A program made the translations under genes and the position numbers. Shown piece by piece: positions 63,951 to 64,000 of a stretch of 64,000 bases of DNA. The stretch's first letter is position 1, and each line of letters opens with the position of its first letter. Below the pieces are notes generated by a model. The model was not told the origin of the DNA. It did not search any database and was given only the letters and a program-made list of their open reading frames with translations. Source of the stretch: Domibacillus indicus (GTDB lineage: Bacteria > Bacillota > Bacilli > Bacillales > Domibacillaceae); assembly GCF_000970685.1 (NCBI RefSeq), contig NZ_LAJB01000007.1, forward strand, positions 186,001 to 250,000, given 5' to 3'.

Positions 63951-64000
63951 ATCTTTTTGCCCAATTCCTCAAGCAAATCAGTAAATTCTTTTGGAGCAGG
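63947..64000 (-). CDS. C-terminal end of a pseudouridine synthase (probable RluD/YlyB), partial
   Basis: Seventeen codons (PAPKEFTDLLEELGKKI, then TGA) run in from the window edge on the minus strand. Bacillus RluD (YlyB) ends in a similar way and lies just before pyrR, so position supports it. The fragment alone is too short for an independent call. Confidence 0.65.
   Translation of the reverse strand, partial: PAPKEFTDLLEELGKKI

Overview
This window is a chromosomal housekeeping region of an endospore-forming, flagellated Firmicute of the Bacillaceae type. Apart from a few local losses, the gene order follows the long Bacillus subtilis segment from fliH/fliG through codY, topA, sucCD, ffh, smc, fapR, rpmB and rpoZ to the pyr operon, read here in reverse. 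The spoVM gene points to sporulation and the fla/che genes to motility. The genus cannot be fixed from the sequence alone. I see no rRNA, tRNA, CRISPR array, insertion sequence or prophage. Almost everything is on the minus strand; only rpmB and rqcH are on the plus strand. No gap between genes exceeds about 230 bases.

Layout on the plus coordinate (transcription mostly runs right to left). 1-4.3 kb: start of the fla/che operon (flgB-flgC-fliE-fliF-fliG-fliH, fliH cut by the window edge). 4.5-9.5 kb: codY-hslU-hslV-xerC-trmFO. 9.7-15 kb: topA, dprA, sucD, sucC. 15.1-19.5 kb: a stand-alone FlhB C-terminal-like protein, a FliK-like protein, rnhB, rbgA and a type I signal peptidase. 19.6-24.9 kb: rplS, trmD, rimM, ylqD, rpsP, ffh, ylxM, ftsY (translation and SRP). 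24.9-29.7 kb: smc, rnc, acpP. 29.8-33 kb: fabG-fabD-plsX-fapR under a clear FapR operator. 33.1-37.3 kb: recG, fakA (yloV), an Asp23 protein (yloU). 37.5-37.8 kb: rpmB and spoVM, convergent over a shared terminator. 37.8-51.7 kb: thiN, rpe, rsgA, prkC, prpC, rlmN, rsmB, fmt, def, priA, coaBC, rpoZ, gmk, remA and a small unknown membrane protein. 51.8-53.5 kb: rqcH. 53.6-64 kb: the pyrimidine operon pyrR-pyrB-pyrC-carA-carB-pyrK-pyrD-pyrF-pyrE, with two PyrR attenuators, and the tail of rluD at the edge.

The genes form functional sets: lipid precursor synthesis controlled by FapR; complete de novo UMP synthesis controlled by PyrR attenuation; a PrkC/PrpC kinase-phosphatase pair beside the ribosome GTPase RsgA; and SRP (Ffh, FtsY, YlxM) next to ribosomal proteins. 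Compared with B. subtilis, several genes are missing from their usual places: khpA (ylqC), pyrP, sdaAB/sdaAA, yloB/yloC and the cys/yln genes between pyrE and rqcH.

I found no convincing unknown system. The features most worth a second look are regulatory or small: the unlisted spoVM gene, an 82-residue membrane/coiled-coil protein sharing an inverted-repeat promoter region with rqcH, a palindrome at the ylxM promoter, a palindrome at the trmFO promoter, a recG terminator whose stem contains the -35 box of the fapR promoter, and a poly-lysine slippery tract in hslU.
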